64,000 bases of DNA from Azorinus chamasolen. Its lineage: Eukaryota; Mollusca; Bivalvia; Cardiida; Solecurtidae. Of this stretch, positions 31,009 to 41,850 are shown in pieces. Position 1 is the stretch's first letter; each line of letters begins with the position of its first letter. The DNA lies in the NCBI GenBank assembly GCA_963576725.1, contig OY755243.1:38797243-38861242 (forward strand). Direction: 5' to 3'. The notes beneath the pieces are model-generated. The model saw nothing but the letters and a program-made list of their open reading frames with translations, did no database searches and was not told the origin of the DNA. The position numbers were made by a program, and so were the translations under genes.

Positions 31009-32200
31009 TCAGTATGGCTTAAGGTAATGTTTAAAAGACGATTTCGGTATGGAGCGATCTGACGCTTCCAAGAAGCATGTTACCATATCAGAGTACATGC
31101 TATCAATCTGTTTACAGGATACAATATCAACATGTAATAAAGAACACAATACAATGTTTTCCTGCAAAAAATGTTCATATTTCTTCAAAGCCTCTTCAGA
31201 CACTTTATCCCATTTGGGTCTAGACTCTGGTGTCCTAGAAGCACTCTGATGAATGCCCTGCATTCTCAATGTACAGAAAATGGGTCTATGATTTGAAACA
31301 TTGGTTGCGTTATCCCGTACAATTTCGCAGCACAGAATTTGGCCGAGACAATGTGACGGAACCATGATATGATCGATTAACGATTCATGTTTACCATTGT
31401 AAGACACAAAAGAAGACTTAGCTCCTGTACACATATCCTGGGTATTCACTGACGTAAGGTCGTGTAACTTCAAAAATGATCCAATATACCTGACTCTATC
31501 ACTTTCAGATTTTTTAAAGCGATATGAGTTAATGTGGCAATTGATATCGCCCATCACAACAACAGTGCCCTTAGCAGAATATAAATGTATTAAGTCTGAC
31601 AGTTTATCTACATATTCCCTGTATTCCGTTATAGAGTGATTACTACTTGGAAAGTATACTTGAAACATATACGTAAATACATTGTCAAAGCATTCGGACC
31701 ATTTAGTTACATACCTTTATATAGTAATATACTATACGAAAAAAATCTTTTTTTTCCAGTTTATAATGTCAAGTTATGATGTCTAAACGTAGTTGAAGGT
31801 ATTTATAAGCAGTATTTGTGAAATGGCCACACGCCTAGCACCTGTGCTTGAAACATATACATAAATATATTATCAAAGCATTCGTATTGAATTCAGATAA
31901 TTCTGTCGTCATCAATAGATAATTTTGCTACTCTGTTTGAATATTCACGCTTCCACATAATAGCCACGCCCCTTTCCTAATAGGACAGTTACCAGTTACG
32001 CACAAGTCACGATCGCTAACCGAGTAATTACTGTAACTGTTATCCAGAGAGTTAAGAAAATGTAAATCTGGTTTTCTTAGCCAGTGCTCGGATAACCCGC
32101 AGAAATCGATTTGCCGATCGTGCAAAACGTCACACAGGTAAGACGAGCTAGACATGAGCCCAGAGGAATTCCATGACAATAAATTTAGATCAACATTCAT
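31009..32200 (-). pseudogene. LINE copy 1 APE-type endonuclease, interrupted
   Basis: N-terminal part (32200-31928): MNVDLNLLSWNSSGL with the Asn box and GLSEHWL with the catalytic Glu. C-terminal part (31668-31009): VVVMGDINCHIN, SLIDHIMV and SNHRPI with the active-site His. These are the endonuclease/exonuclease/phosphatase motifs of the APE-like nuclease that nicks the target in target-primed reverse transcription. The parts are separated by a 188-bp insertion flanked by 38-bp direct repeats, and the first part is also frameshifted at KGAWLL. Compared with copy 2 it keeps the His that copy 2 changed to Gln. Confidence 0.85.
31697..31884. repeat. 188-bp insertion with 38-bp direct repeats
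   Basis: CTTGAAACATATACGTAAAT (31659-31696) recurs as CTTGAAACATATACATAAAT (31847-31884), three mismatches over 38 bp, around 150 bp absent from copy 2. The spacer includes ATACTATACGAAAAAAATCT and no known element. Confidence 0.7.
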
Positions 32201-32402
32201 AGTCTGGGTCTAAGGTCAAGTACGGATTATAATCGTCTATGTCCGATCTCTCTCTCACGTTGTGCGAAGTAGTAGATCTAGCGAATCGTGACCCATTGCG
32301 AGAGAACCTGGGGTTAGGTACCCATGGCCTACATACAATACCCTCTGGCCAGAAGAATGGATTTTCAACTCATTGAGCTTTCCCATTGTCTATTACACTG
32401 AT

Positions 32403-33888
32403 TTACACACAGGCAGAGTCAAAATTACGGTTGCGGATTACCAATAACTTCCCGATTTTTAGTCCTCGCCTGGAAACAAATGTACCGATTTTGTCTTCTG
32501 TAATAGAGGATTTAAATCCACCCACATAATAAGTTTTGTACCTCCGTCTTATAAACAAACAAAAATCGTCCTCTTCGTTTTCCTGGCTATACCTTAAATC
32601 ACTAAAGTTTGTATCAACAGGCTGATTCCGCTCAGAAACCCGCACAAGAATACAGCCGTTCTTTTGAGTCAAGGACCCAGTTCTACTCGCTCGTAAGCAT
32701 TCCGTTTTCTCTGTACATGCATTGTCAATATTGCAAGAGCTGACGTGTAACGTATCATCTGTGATGGATGTCGCCATTGTCCCAGAATCAAACAGTGGCA
32801 CTCCAGAGGACGGAGATGTCACGTGATCACTGTTCCTGTCAATCGAATCATGTCTCTCTTTGCTACCTGAACAGGGTCTAGACACGACCGCATCTCTGTA
32901 GGATGTAGGTGTATCCCCGACATGGCCGTCTGCCTGAATTGGACTCTGACAGGAACTATTATCTGGCCCCTCAGATAACTCCTGTAAATTGTCTCCCTTT
33001 CCTTCACTTCTTTGCCCTTTTTGACTTTGCTTTTATTGCTTTTCATCTTCTTTACACTTGCCAATTCACGGCTCAAATTGGAGACGGACGTGTCAAGGTT
33101 ATCTTCCACAGAATGAATGCTTTCCTTTAGTGTCTTAACCTCGTTCTTTAAACTTACACCGCCTGATAACCGATCAGATTCTATACGCTGTATGCAGCAA
33201 CTTATCTCCTTTATACTATTACTTACACTTTCGTAGAGATTTGTCAGGTCACACTTCAAGCTTAATGTAGTCTCTTTCAGTACACTTATCTGTTCAGTTC
33301 TCGCAATCTCGTTCGCATTATAGCGTTGTTTCATGCACAACATTTCAGCTTTTAAGCTAGACAATGACTCTTGCAGCAATTTCAACTCTGTGTATTAGTC
33401 AAAGACACCGATCTACCAGCCCTGTGGGTACCACTACTGATGATTTCTCGCATGCCGCTTGAGTGAATATCCTCTCCATCAATAACTGACAACAGTGTAT
33501 GGATATCACGTGCAAGTCTATCAGTTACAGCATCACCACTGAGCGTTTTGCCCCTCTTTTTCATATCACAGTTTCTATAAGGACAGTCTGCCTTTTTCTT
33601 CACCAATTCAAACAAATCAGTTCGAACACTATCCATTTTGGCCTCACATTCCGCATAGACACGTTTAATTCTTCCTAAGAACATTTCAAGCGGAAATCCC
33701 CTATAAAAAACAAGCAGTTGCTGAATTTGCTCACTCGTTAGAGATGTAACATGATAGTTCAAAACACCTTCAACAATTATGTCTTGCGACCCAGACTCCA
33801 GATTTCGCCGAACAGCATCCGTATTAATAAAATTCGCATCACCCTGAGGATCTCGCAAAAATACGGTGTCAATGTCACAGCCCACCAA
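32403..33888 (-). pseudogene. LINE ORF1 protein, three frames
   Basis: Together about 490 codons. Frame 1 (33888-33382) starts MVGCDIDTVFLRDPQGDANF and shows no known fold to me. Frame 2 (33385-32819) is rich in heptad-like Leu/Glu/Lys (SLSSLKAEMLCMKQRYNANE, LKNEVKTLKESIHSVEDNL), a probable coiled coil, followed by a Lys-rich stretch. Frame 3 (32885-32403) ends with FIRRRYKTYYVGGFKSSITE, resembling the RRM-like RNA-binding region of many invertebrate LINE ORF1 proteins. The overlaps between frames are small and fit single-base frameshifts. ORF1p normally coats LINE RNA as a multimer. Only copy 1 keeps it. Confidence 0.65.
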
Positions 33889-34451
33889 TCAAGCGTGACG
33901 ATCGGTCCGCTGCGCTAGTAACCACTATGTACTATCCCGCTATGCACTCAACTAGGTTAGTCTGAAATCGAAAATCCGAGTGAACTATTATCAATAAATC
34001 AGTCATGCGTGACGATCACTATTGACTATCTGTACTTGCGTACGGAAAGTATATTTCTTAGTATACAGTATACAGTTTATATATAATATATTTGTCTTTT
34101 GCTGATATAAGTCAATAATCATATCGATCAATCGATCATTACCACATACCATCGTCCATACGTCCATACACTCCATATATTCCAACTTAGTCACTAGCCA
34201 CAATATGCATTATTTACATTATCACAGGAACGTTTGTTTACATTTTTCCGACGGAAAGCCCGCGCGATAGTTAAAGTCTTCCTATGATCCTGAACGACAC
34301 TTTTGACGTCGCTACTTGGCGTCAACTGACAAATCACTGACAATTACATCTCTGTATACACTTCTCATTGAGATCTACAAAGTTAATCCTCACTAAAAAC
34401 CATTAAAAACGATAAATTATTTACTGATTTAGAAAAAACCGACCAGACATG
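33889..34451. other. LINE 5' flank and unassigned DNA
   Basis: GACGATCGGTCCGCTGCG and a similar TGCGTGACGATCACTATTGA about 120 bp apart lie upstream of ORF1. They could be part of the LINE 5' UTR or a target repeat. No gene recognised to 34451. Confidence 0.3.
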
Positions 34452-34770
34452 TCACGCATGCGCACAATCTACCCCAAGGTATTTATATCTATCAACGATC
34501 TCGAGCTGATTATTCCCAATCTTGAAGATATACTCTGTTCGTATACTCCTACCTTTTCTAAAGTGCATATATTGTGATTTATCGGTATTGATAAGTACAC
34601 GCCATTTTTTACACCAATTATTTAATTTATCAAGCATTGCCTGTAACCCATCTTCACTTAATGAAATCATCACAATGTCGTCTGCGTACAACAGCATTGA
34701 AATTTAACTGTCCCCAACCTTAACACCAAGGTCAAGGTCATTTATTTCAGCCACAAGGTTTTTGATTTAT
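34452..34770 (-). pseudogene. second LINE lineage: RT palm fragment with YADD
   Basis: Reads NLVAEINDLDLGVKVGDS-stop-ISMLLYADDIVMISLSEDG, then LDKLNNWCKKWRVLINTDKS and DRYKYLGVDCAHA. LLYADD is the RT catalytic motif C with both Asp present, and YKYLG is the usual thumb motif. It differs clearly from the neighbouring LINE and so is another family. Only about 100 codons remain, with one in-frame stop, truncated on both sides. The order matches the INDL...YADD...W...K...YLG pattern of many non-LTR RTs. Confidence 0.8.
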
Positions 34771-34846
34771 TCTTTATTTACCTCCATACATGAAGAGTTA
34801 TACAATACTAATTACAATTAGAATTATAGTACATGACACATGATTT

Positions 34847-35115
34847 AACCCTTTGCTCCATAAGTACGCATTTCTACGCCTTTGCTTATGACATAACACA
34901 GATACGATCTCATAGCCTCTACCAAGACCAGATAATCATTTCGTGTGTATGTGTGTCTAAAATTAACACAGTCACCATCCATGAAGCCATAATTACTAAA
35001 CTGGATACCCATGGAGCAGAGAGTATGTTCATACATACCATACATGTGTTAATAGTACACAATAACTATCGATTTAATATGGAGGCATCGCCCTGCCATA
35101 TTCATGAATATACAT
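34847..35115 (+). mobile_element. family B element without hairpin core
   Basis: TTAACCCTTTGCTCCATAAG, then CGCCTTTGCTTATGACATAA where the GCAAACAGAG palindrome should be. It looks like a clean core excision. The right end is not clear. Confidence 0.4.
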
Positions 35116-35510
35116 GTAACTAATCATGAATATAACTAATCATATTCCCTCTGGCGAAACGAAACTCAGAAGGAAGGTGAAGGTAAATTTATGAAATGTC
35201 ACTGTACTAGACCAAAATCCAATCGCCTGGTAAAAGTGATGGAAAGGAGCGTCGCGGGCGCCACGCACCTTTCCCTAATAAGCTACGGACAGACGGGCGA
35301 ATAGCGCAGAATATCATAAACCCCACAATGGTGATACGAAACTCTTCAGAAATAACAATCAAATTCGCTGTATATGAAATTAATCAGCAATAATTATGAA
35401 TATACCTCAACACAAACCCTCGGACGAAACGAAATATAGAGGGAAAGTATAGGTATATTGATGACAGTGTTACTGTAAACGAGAAATACCTTTCCGGCTC
35501 GCTCGTTTAA

Positions 35511-35997
35511 AGGGGATGTCCCTACATTTGACGCGTTTCATAAACACTTAAAATATACAAAACTCATGTGTTTGTATGCTGAAAAGTAGTATATCACAAA
35601 AAGCCCCATCCAATTACCGTTTATATTGACAAAACATCCATATGTTTGATATCACCGATCCCGGTTTCACTCACCGATGTTTCAGTTTTATTCGGGTTGA
35701 GTTTTAGTTTCGTAACTGCTCGCCCTATTCGCGATTTTCCGACTACTTCCGAGAAAGCCTATTACGTAAAGAATGGAGGGATCGGGTGATCATTGGCAAA
35801 ACGCGGAAGAATTTACGGAAAAGGCCGATAATATTGTGTTGTAGAACAAAAATTATCAGTTATCGATTTATTTGTATCACATGGGCATTTTTCGATATAA
35901 GTTTAAATTGGGAACTGTCATAATAATGATAGAGCATAACAAATACCAAGTTTTATGATATTATTGAAAATATGCGATAATTGTAGGGACCTCCTCT
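35511..35997. mobile_element. 487-bp TTAA-flanked element
   Basis: Flanked by TTAA (35507-35510 and 35998-36001) and absent from copy 1. Ends AGGGGATGTCCCTACA and AGAGGAGGTCCCTACA pair. Non-coding, without a central palindrome. TTAA target suggests a piggyBac-type MITE unrelated to families A and B. Confidence 0.7.
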
Positions 35998-36286
35998 TTA
36001 ATAAGATCGATGGAAAAGGGGTAACATAAGCACACACCCTTCCAACGGTACTCTATTACGGACGAATAAACAGACGGATGGACCGTAGGGAAAGCTACAC
36101 ATATCATACCGGTGGCAAGAACCTCTACAACACACATCACCCATACAGTAGCTATTTACCATGTAAGGCAGACAAACGCCCAGCCTAAACATACAGACAT
36201 GTATGTGTATACTATATGAAATTGCAACAAAGGTGAGACTTCATTTGCCACACTACGCTGAGCACAAATATAATATACCATATAAT

Positions 36287-36509
36287 GTTTTACCCCATTC
36301 CTTCCTTGACTATTTCAGACCCAACTCCTTTGAATAAATCTACCGAAAGGGAGTAATAACTACAGAAAGGGAATTTCGGAATTGTGTAGTTTTGAAACCA
36401 TTGTGATAAATAGAGCATTCGTTCGTATGGAGCAAATGCTCTATTTATCACAACCGTTTCAACATTCACAGAGGTGCTAAAATGCATCACAAGGAGGGAA
36501 TGTGGTAAA
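36287..36509 (+). mobile_element. family A hairpin element (A12)
   Basis: Paralogous copy of A11, with the same degraded ends and axis, carried along by the segmental duplication. Confidence 0.75.
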
Positions 36510-36516
36510 ACTTATT

Positions 36517-37350
36517 TCAGAACAACATATGATAAAACGCTTTAACAACCATTCTTAAGCAGCTTTCTCTGTCTATGTCGTCAGTTAATATTTGACACAG
36601 ACCGAAGCTTAAATGAGCAAGTTGGAGCTGTGCTTCCATATTTGTCAAGTCTCTGTATATGCTGTGTCCAAATGTTAGGTAAACATCATTCCATAGCCTT
36701 TGTCTTACATGCTCATTATGCGGACAGTCGAATATCACATGAAAAAAACAATTTACCACAATAATCACATAACTGTATGAATTCATGAGAGAACAACCGG
36801 CCTAGAAGATAAGCAGATTTCCTTCATTCTTGCAATAGACTAGGAGTCTGTTTGTATAAAAACCAAATTGGCATTGACGTCAATACGTCATCTAAAATAT
36901 GTAGGTATGGACACAGCAGACGCTTATGGCACAGCTTAGACCGGCGCATAGATATTTCAAACCGTTTTACAGACTTTCTCAGTATGCATTGCCAGCTAGA
37001 TTTCGACGGGAAGACCCCAGAACTCACATAATGAAAGAAAAATGGCTCAATCCATATTTGCTTAAGAATCTAAACATATCAGGAACAAACCCCTTTTTCT
37101 TGTACGGGTTTTCATTGTACCTTATCAATCGTTCTATAAACACTTGTTTTGCTAGGGCGTCTACGCTCAGATGACAAAGCTGGCCGAAAAAAGATTTTTC
37201 AATAAGCTTACAGCCAATCATGCTTAGCACAACTTCACTACGCGTGCTGCGCGGAATACCCTGGATAAACCTGATACATTTACGCTGGGTCTTCTCAAGT
37301 GCACACGTGTGGGCAGCTGTCATATCATTCCACAATTCACATCCATACAA
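36517..37350 (-). pseudogene. LINE copy 2 ORF2 C-terminal region
   Basis: Reads GCELWNDMTAAHTCALEKTQ, RKCIRFIQGIPRSTRSEVVL, then the same GFVPDMFRFLSKYGLSHF region as copy 1, and ends beyond FDCPHNEHVRQRLWNDVYLT with the extra tail QLQLAHLSFGLCQILTDDID. The knuckle Cys pair is lost: the codons for CNYCGKV are replaced by an A-rich stretch (near 36742-36752), leaving VNCFFHVIFDCPH. At least three frameshifts. It is separated from the rest of ORF2 by the 2.9-kb Penelope-like insertion. Confidence 0.75.
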
Positions 37351-37356
37351 ACTTTT

Positions 37357-40298
37357 GCAAACACCTTTTCCTTTAGGACTGAATGATAATATTTACCAGA
37401 CTGGAAATATTTCAATAGAACCAGATATAGATATTCTTTCAATTTTTTCTATTAGAAATCTCGATCACATGGCATTCGCAAAATGGTAATATTAAACGAA
37501 AATCTCGTTTGAAAATGACTCTTCTTGATCTACATACTTAACGCCTTACTTCGGGTAAACATGCCATGCTTTCTATACTTTCCTCCTTATCTATATGTTC
37601 ATTTAAAGAAATTGACGAGCAAGCCGATACAATTATTTTTAGATCAGATCCTCTCATAGGAACGGCTAGTTTGATACAAAGCTTTACTCTACATGTACAT
37701 GTTCTGAGACCGCACATTGACAAATTATCTGAACACCAAAGATTCTTCTTAAAACTTCCTTTCAGTAATAAAGGTATTGATTTTATAGACCTCCAAAGTA
37801 TTTTTAGAGACAAAAATGTAATCGACACTATTCCTAAATACTTTAAAAATACAGAACCACCTATCATCTGCTACAAATATAACAAACCCATCAGAAATAC
37901 AATTTTCAACTATAATAAAATTGTGGCCGACCTTAATATTAATGATAACATTCCTGATAATTGAGATTGCGCCACCTCAAAATTTTGCTATTTTCCGGCT
38001 GGTCATGTGATTACTGGTAATTTTGAGATAATTAAAGATAAACGTCTAAGATCTCTTTTGAATAAAGGTCCCAAATATAGAATACCATCCTTGATAGATT
38101 TTCACTCTTGTCGAGTTCAGATTGCGAAATGGTGTCGAAGAGAACATGTTGAGTCTAATGCTCTTTCTTGTTGGAAAAAACTAATTTTTGATATAATTGA
38201 TAAACGTATTTCCTTTTACAGCTCTAATAAACACCTTCTTCCACCTAAACCTAGAATTTCTTTTAGACATCTTAAAAAGGGTTTACAGGATTTCCATTCA
38301 AAATACGTTTTTGTTCCTGCTGATAAGGCATCGAATGATGAGATTATTATTTGACGATAACATTATATCGATGTCTTGAAGCAGGAAATTATTAATACCA
38401 AGTCATACAAGTTATCACTGACGAAAAGACCATCATTTCAGACCATGTCAAAAAGTGTGAACAATTTGGAACCGATAATGAAATTACACAACATAAACTT
38501 CCTACAATGTATTGGATACCAAAACTACATAAAAAAACATATAAAGCGCGTTTCATTGCAAATTCTATTTCATATACAACTACTAAATTGTCTATACTTT
38601 TGACTTCTTGTTTAACGAAGGTAAAGGAACATGTAAAATTCTACTGTGATAAGACTTATGAAAATTCTGGAATAAATCTCTTCTGGTCTATTAAGAACTC
38701 TTCAGAAGTCTTAAACAAACTTAAGAACAAAAGGTATCTTGCATCCACTGTAAGCACGTACGATTTTTCTACTCTGTACACAACTCTTCCTCATATTTTA
38801 ATTAAGGATACGCTTACTAACTTAATCCAGAAAGTATTTGCACGGGAAAAACATCATTCTTGGCATGTAATGCTAAAAAAGCTTTCTTTACTGACGAGCA
38901 AATGAAATATTACACCAATTGGACATGCTCAGAAGTTTGCGAAGCACTTACCTTTCTTTTGGATAACATATTTGTACGTTATGGGAATGCTATATACCGT
39001 CAGGTAAATGGTATTCCTATGGGTACGAATTGTGCACCACTAGTCGCATATTGTTTTTGTACTGCTATGAGAGAGATTTCATGTTGCGTTTGAATCCTCA
39101 AATACAAGAAGATGTTATAAAAGCCTTCAATGAAACTTGTCGATATTTGGATGATATTTTTAACTTAGATAACCCTTTCTTTGATGCTCTGATTCCTACA
39201 ATTTATCCTAAAGAACTCAAATTGAATAAAGCTAACCCGTCCGACAATTATGCAGCGTTTCTTGATCTAGACCTTAAAACTAATAATGGAATGATTTCTT
39301 CTAAAATATATGACAAAAGAGATGATTTTGATTTTAATATTGTAAATTTTCTTCATCTTGACGGGGATGCTCCCCGTGCTCCATCTTACGGGGTTTATAT
39401 ATCTCAACTTATTTGTTTTGCTACAGCTTGTTCATCTATTGACGATTTTAACAGTCGAAATCTCAATTTAACTGAAAATCTGCTTAAGCAAGGATATAGA
39501 TACCATAAACTAAGAAAACTTTCTCTACATTTTACTATCGAAATCTCTCGCTTATTGGCAAGTACCAATCTTATCTCAAGGTGCTTCTGCGACACGGTAT
39601 TTCACATCCTGAATTTTATGGTGATGTGATTTACAAACTTCGTAAAATTATTGGACATACCCATTTTCTCACTTTGTTCATCAAATGTGTTAAACAATTC
39701 ATTAAAAAGGGATATGATCCTGTAGTACTACAACATATTGTATGTTTGGTTGTGGACCCTTTTACAGTTGGCAATCACGCTGGCCTCTTTGCATGTACGC
39801 CGACAAGAAAGGTTTAGTACTCTATGGAGGCGACCTCTTAAATCCAGAAATGGAATTTTGTCGTACCCTTTATTACTTTTGTACAGTTACTCTGTTTGCA
39901 GCTCAATTATTGAGTACACTAGCGATAGGTGGATACAGTATGTTCACGTAAATGTATTTTTTCGTTATACACGCACTTTACCATTGTATTTGCCGTCGCG
40001 GTTGTTGTAGATTAGTCAGAGAGGGGTTACGTTTATTTACACTGTTTGTCTTTTAGGGTGGGGATGGAATAAGAGTGAGGTTGGGCGCCCATTAACCGGT
40101 TTAACCCCCCCCCCCTAGTGACTTCTGTCACTGACCGTTCCAAGGCGGTACTTCCATCTTCCTCCTATTGTATGTTTGTTTTGTCTTTGTGCGTCTCTTG
40201 TTGTTTTTTTCTAGTTATGTACATTTGCTGTTTCTTGTGTTGCTGTTCGGGCGAGTGTTTGTTCTGTATGTGGTGTGTCCTGCATGACTCATTTTTGT
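37357..40298 (+). mobile_element. Penelope-like retroelement, nearly full length
   Basis: Inserted into LINE copy 2. ACTTTT stands on both sides (37351-37356 and 40299-40304), and copy 1 shows the uninterrupted ACAAACTTTTAGGAATTACC. About 2.94 kb, opposite in orientation to the LINE. The body encodes one RT-type protein broken by a few frameshifts (37370-39817), followed by about 480 bp of 3' sequence with a C11-12 run near 40106. No LTR and no GIY-YIG endonuclease were recognised. A 5'-truncated relative lies at 47040-47833. Confidence 0.8.
37370..39817 (+). pseudogene. Penelope-like reverse transcriptase, frameshifted
   Basis: Segments in order: DNIYQTGNISIEPDIDILSI; SLIQSFTLHVHVLRPHIDKL; KGPKYRIPSLIDFHSCRVQI; KYVFVPADKASNDEIII; the finger motif YWIPKLHKKTYKARFIANS (38507 on); palm A STYDFSTLYTTLPH with Asp near 38762; palm B GIPMGTNCAPL (39010-39042); palm C CRYLDDIF with YLDD at 39144-39155; and YDKRDDFDFNIVNFLHLDGD and GYRYHKLRK. 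The protein ends HAGLFACTPTRKV. KLHK, GIPMGTNCAPL and YLDD place it with Penelope-like RTs common in molluscs and corals. Frameshifts occur near 37965, 38370, 38500, 38880, 39060 and 39590. Catalytic Asp residues remain, so decay is recent. Confidence 0.75.
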
Positions 40299-40304
40299 AC
40301 TTTT

Positions 40305-41850
40305 AGGAATTACCACAGATTTATAAATATTACACATTGTTATAGGGTGAATCCCTTCGCCCAGCAACCCTGAACCTGCAAAACTCAAAAATGAGCTACT
40401 CATTTCAGTTTTAGCATCATCAACATTTTGCTGCACATCAAGGTGACTGTTCAAACTGATGCCAAGGTGTGTGTAACAATCTTTCTCCTCTACTATTTCA
40501 GAACATAACTGCCACAGACACCTGCATCTCTCTGACCGCCTTTCAGATTCATTAAAAACAACAACGGCGCACTTGTTTGCATTATAATCAAAACGCCATT
40601 TACAAGAATAATGGTAACACAAATCCGTCATTTTATTCATTGCATTTTTTGATAAACTAACCAGGCACATGTCATTTGCTACCGTAGGGCTAGCAGAACA
40701 GTTCGTTCCCAAACATGCATAAACCCAGCCTTGATCGCTCAAGTTCCTGTATCAACCCATCTATGTACAAGAGTTACAGTTTCGGACTGCTAACACCCCC
40801 CTGCCTGGTCCCCTGTAAAACAGGGAACCGTTCAGACAGACAACCTTTAACTTTAACCCGGATTTGCAACCCGGTATACATACTAAAATGCTCTGTAAAC
40901 GGTTAAATCAATATTAGCGTCATATAGCTTGCTAAAAAGGCCATTGTGCCAAACCCTGTCAAAAGCTTGCCTAGCATCCAGAAAACATACATATACTTTA
41001 GATCCATTTCCCAAACAGGAAAAAATACTTTCTTTTAATGCAAATGACGTCATCATGCATCCAAGTGTTTCTGAAAGCCGCATTGCAATCTATTCACAGT
41101 TAGCGAGCGATCAAGGTCAAGTTTATGTAACAGTACTGACTCGTATATCCTAATGAAAACAGATGAAAGGGTAAAAGCCCGATAACTTTTCGGGTCGGAT
41201 TTTACCTTGTTACATCCCTTATACAGTGTAACAATAACGCCTCGTTCAGGCGTATGGGATAATTTAAGCATAGATGCATACAGTTTTAATAACAATTTCT
41301 TAACAATGTCACCTCCATATAATAAATGCTCATAAGAGATCTTATCATAGCCTGGGGCTTTTGATTTCGTGGCCTTCTTGAAAAACCTATCTATCAAATC
41401 ACTACACATAAAAGCATATGGGTTAGTCTGTGACTGTTTGCTCTTAATGTTACTATAAATGCTTCCCATTTTACTATTAGTTTAAACAAAACAAAAAATC
41501 TTCATCGTATCTAGGATTTTCACATGGATGGTACAGAGTCTTGAAATATTCCCCCCACTTTTTAGTAATTTGTTCTGTACTCCTGCAAACCTCTCCATTA
41601 AAAACCAGTTCGCTACCAAGTTCGGAAGCAACACCAGACTTCCTAGAGTGAATAAGGCCCAAAAACACCTTACTGTCTAACTCTGCAGACCTATCAATTT
41701 CCTCATTAAGAGAGATTAAATATTTATTCACTGCTCGTCTATGCACTCTCCTAAAAACAGTTTTACATTGCTTATAATTCTGAAATGACGGAGAGGAATT
41801 ACCCCGCGGCTTGCCGCTTTCTACCCACTGTTTCCTACATTCCTTAAGCT
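40305..41850 (-). pseudogene. LINE copy 2 reverse transcriptase
   Basis: From 5' to 3' on the minus strand: linker (41746-41477, DSKVFLGLIHSRKSGVASEL), fingers (41469-41053, KAPGYDKISYEHLL, KSYRAFTLSSVFIRIYESVL), palm A (about 40985-40930, FLDARQAFDRVWHNG), then a region with palm C and thumb (40742-40310, ASPTVANDMCLVSLSKNAMN, EEKDCYTHLGISLNSHL). The motif C position reads VAND at 40671-40682 where A-D-D is expected, so a catalytic Asp is replaced by Asn. This part is deleted in copy 1. At least three frameshifts separate the pieces. Confidence 0.8.

Larger units (their letters stand above)
26994..32394. repeat. segmental duplication, copy 1
   Basis: From ACTAGACCAAAATCCAATCG to CCCATTGTCTATT this interval recurs in direct orientation at 35203-43091, including non-LINE flank (GGAGCGTCGCGGGC, CTTTCCGGCTCGCTCG), a family A hairpin and the LINE. 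Large differences are a hAT-like insertion here, and a TTAA element plus a Penelope-like element in copy 2. ORF1 of the LINE lies outside the duplicated interval. Confidence 0.8.
27850..33990 (-). mobile_element. APE-type LINE, copy 1
   Basis: Minus-strand non-LTR retrotransposon in the order ORF1 (33888-32403), endonuclease (32200-31009), RT (about 30950-28759) and C-terminal knuckle (28597-27959). The RT catalytic-centre region is deleted: at about 28817 the sequence jumps from GAGCT to ATACATAC, skipping about 490 bp present in copy 2. A hAT-like element interrupts the endonuclease-RT linker and a 188-bp insert interrupts the endonuclease. Frameshifts split ORF1. I cannot fix the clade; the RT resembles the Jockey/CR1/I-type assemblage. 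Immobile. Confidence 0.8.

Noticed and set aside
37220..39595. Antisense frames across LINE and Penelope-like sequences
   Set aside because: Shadows of the real reverse-transcriptase frames on the other strand.
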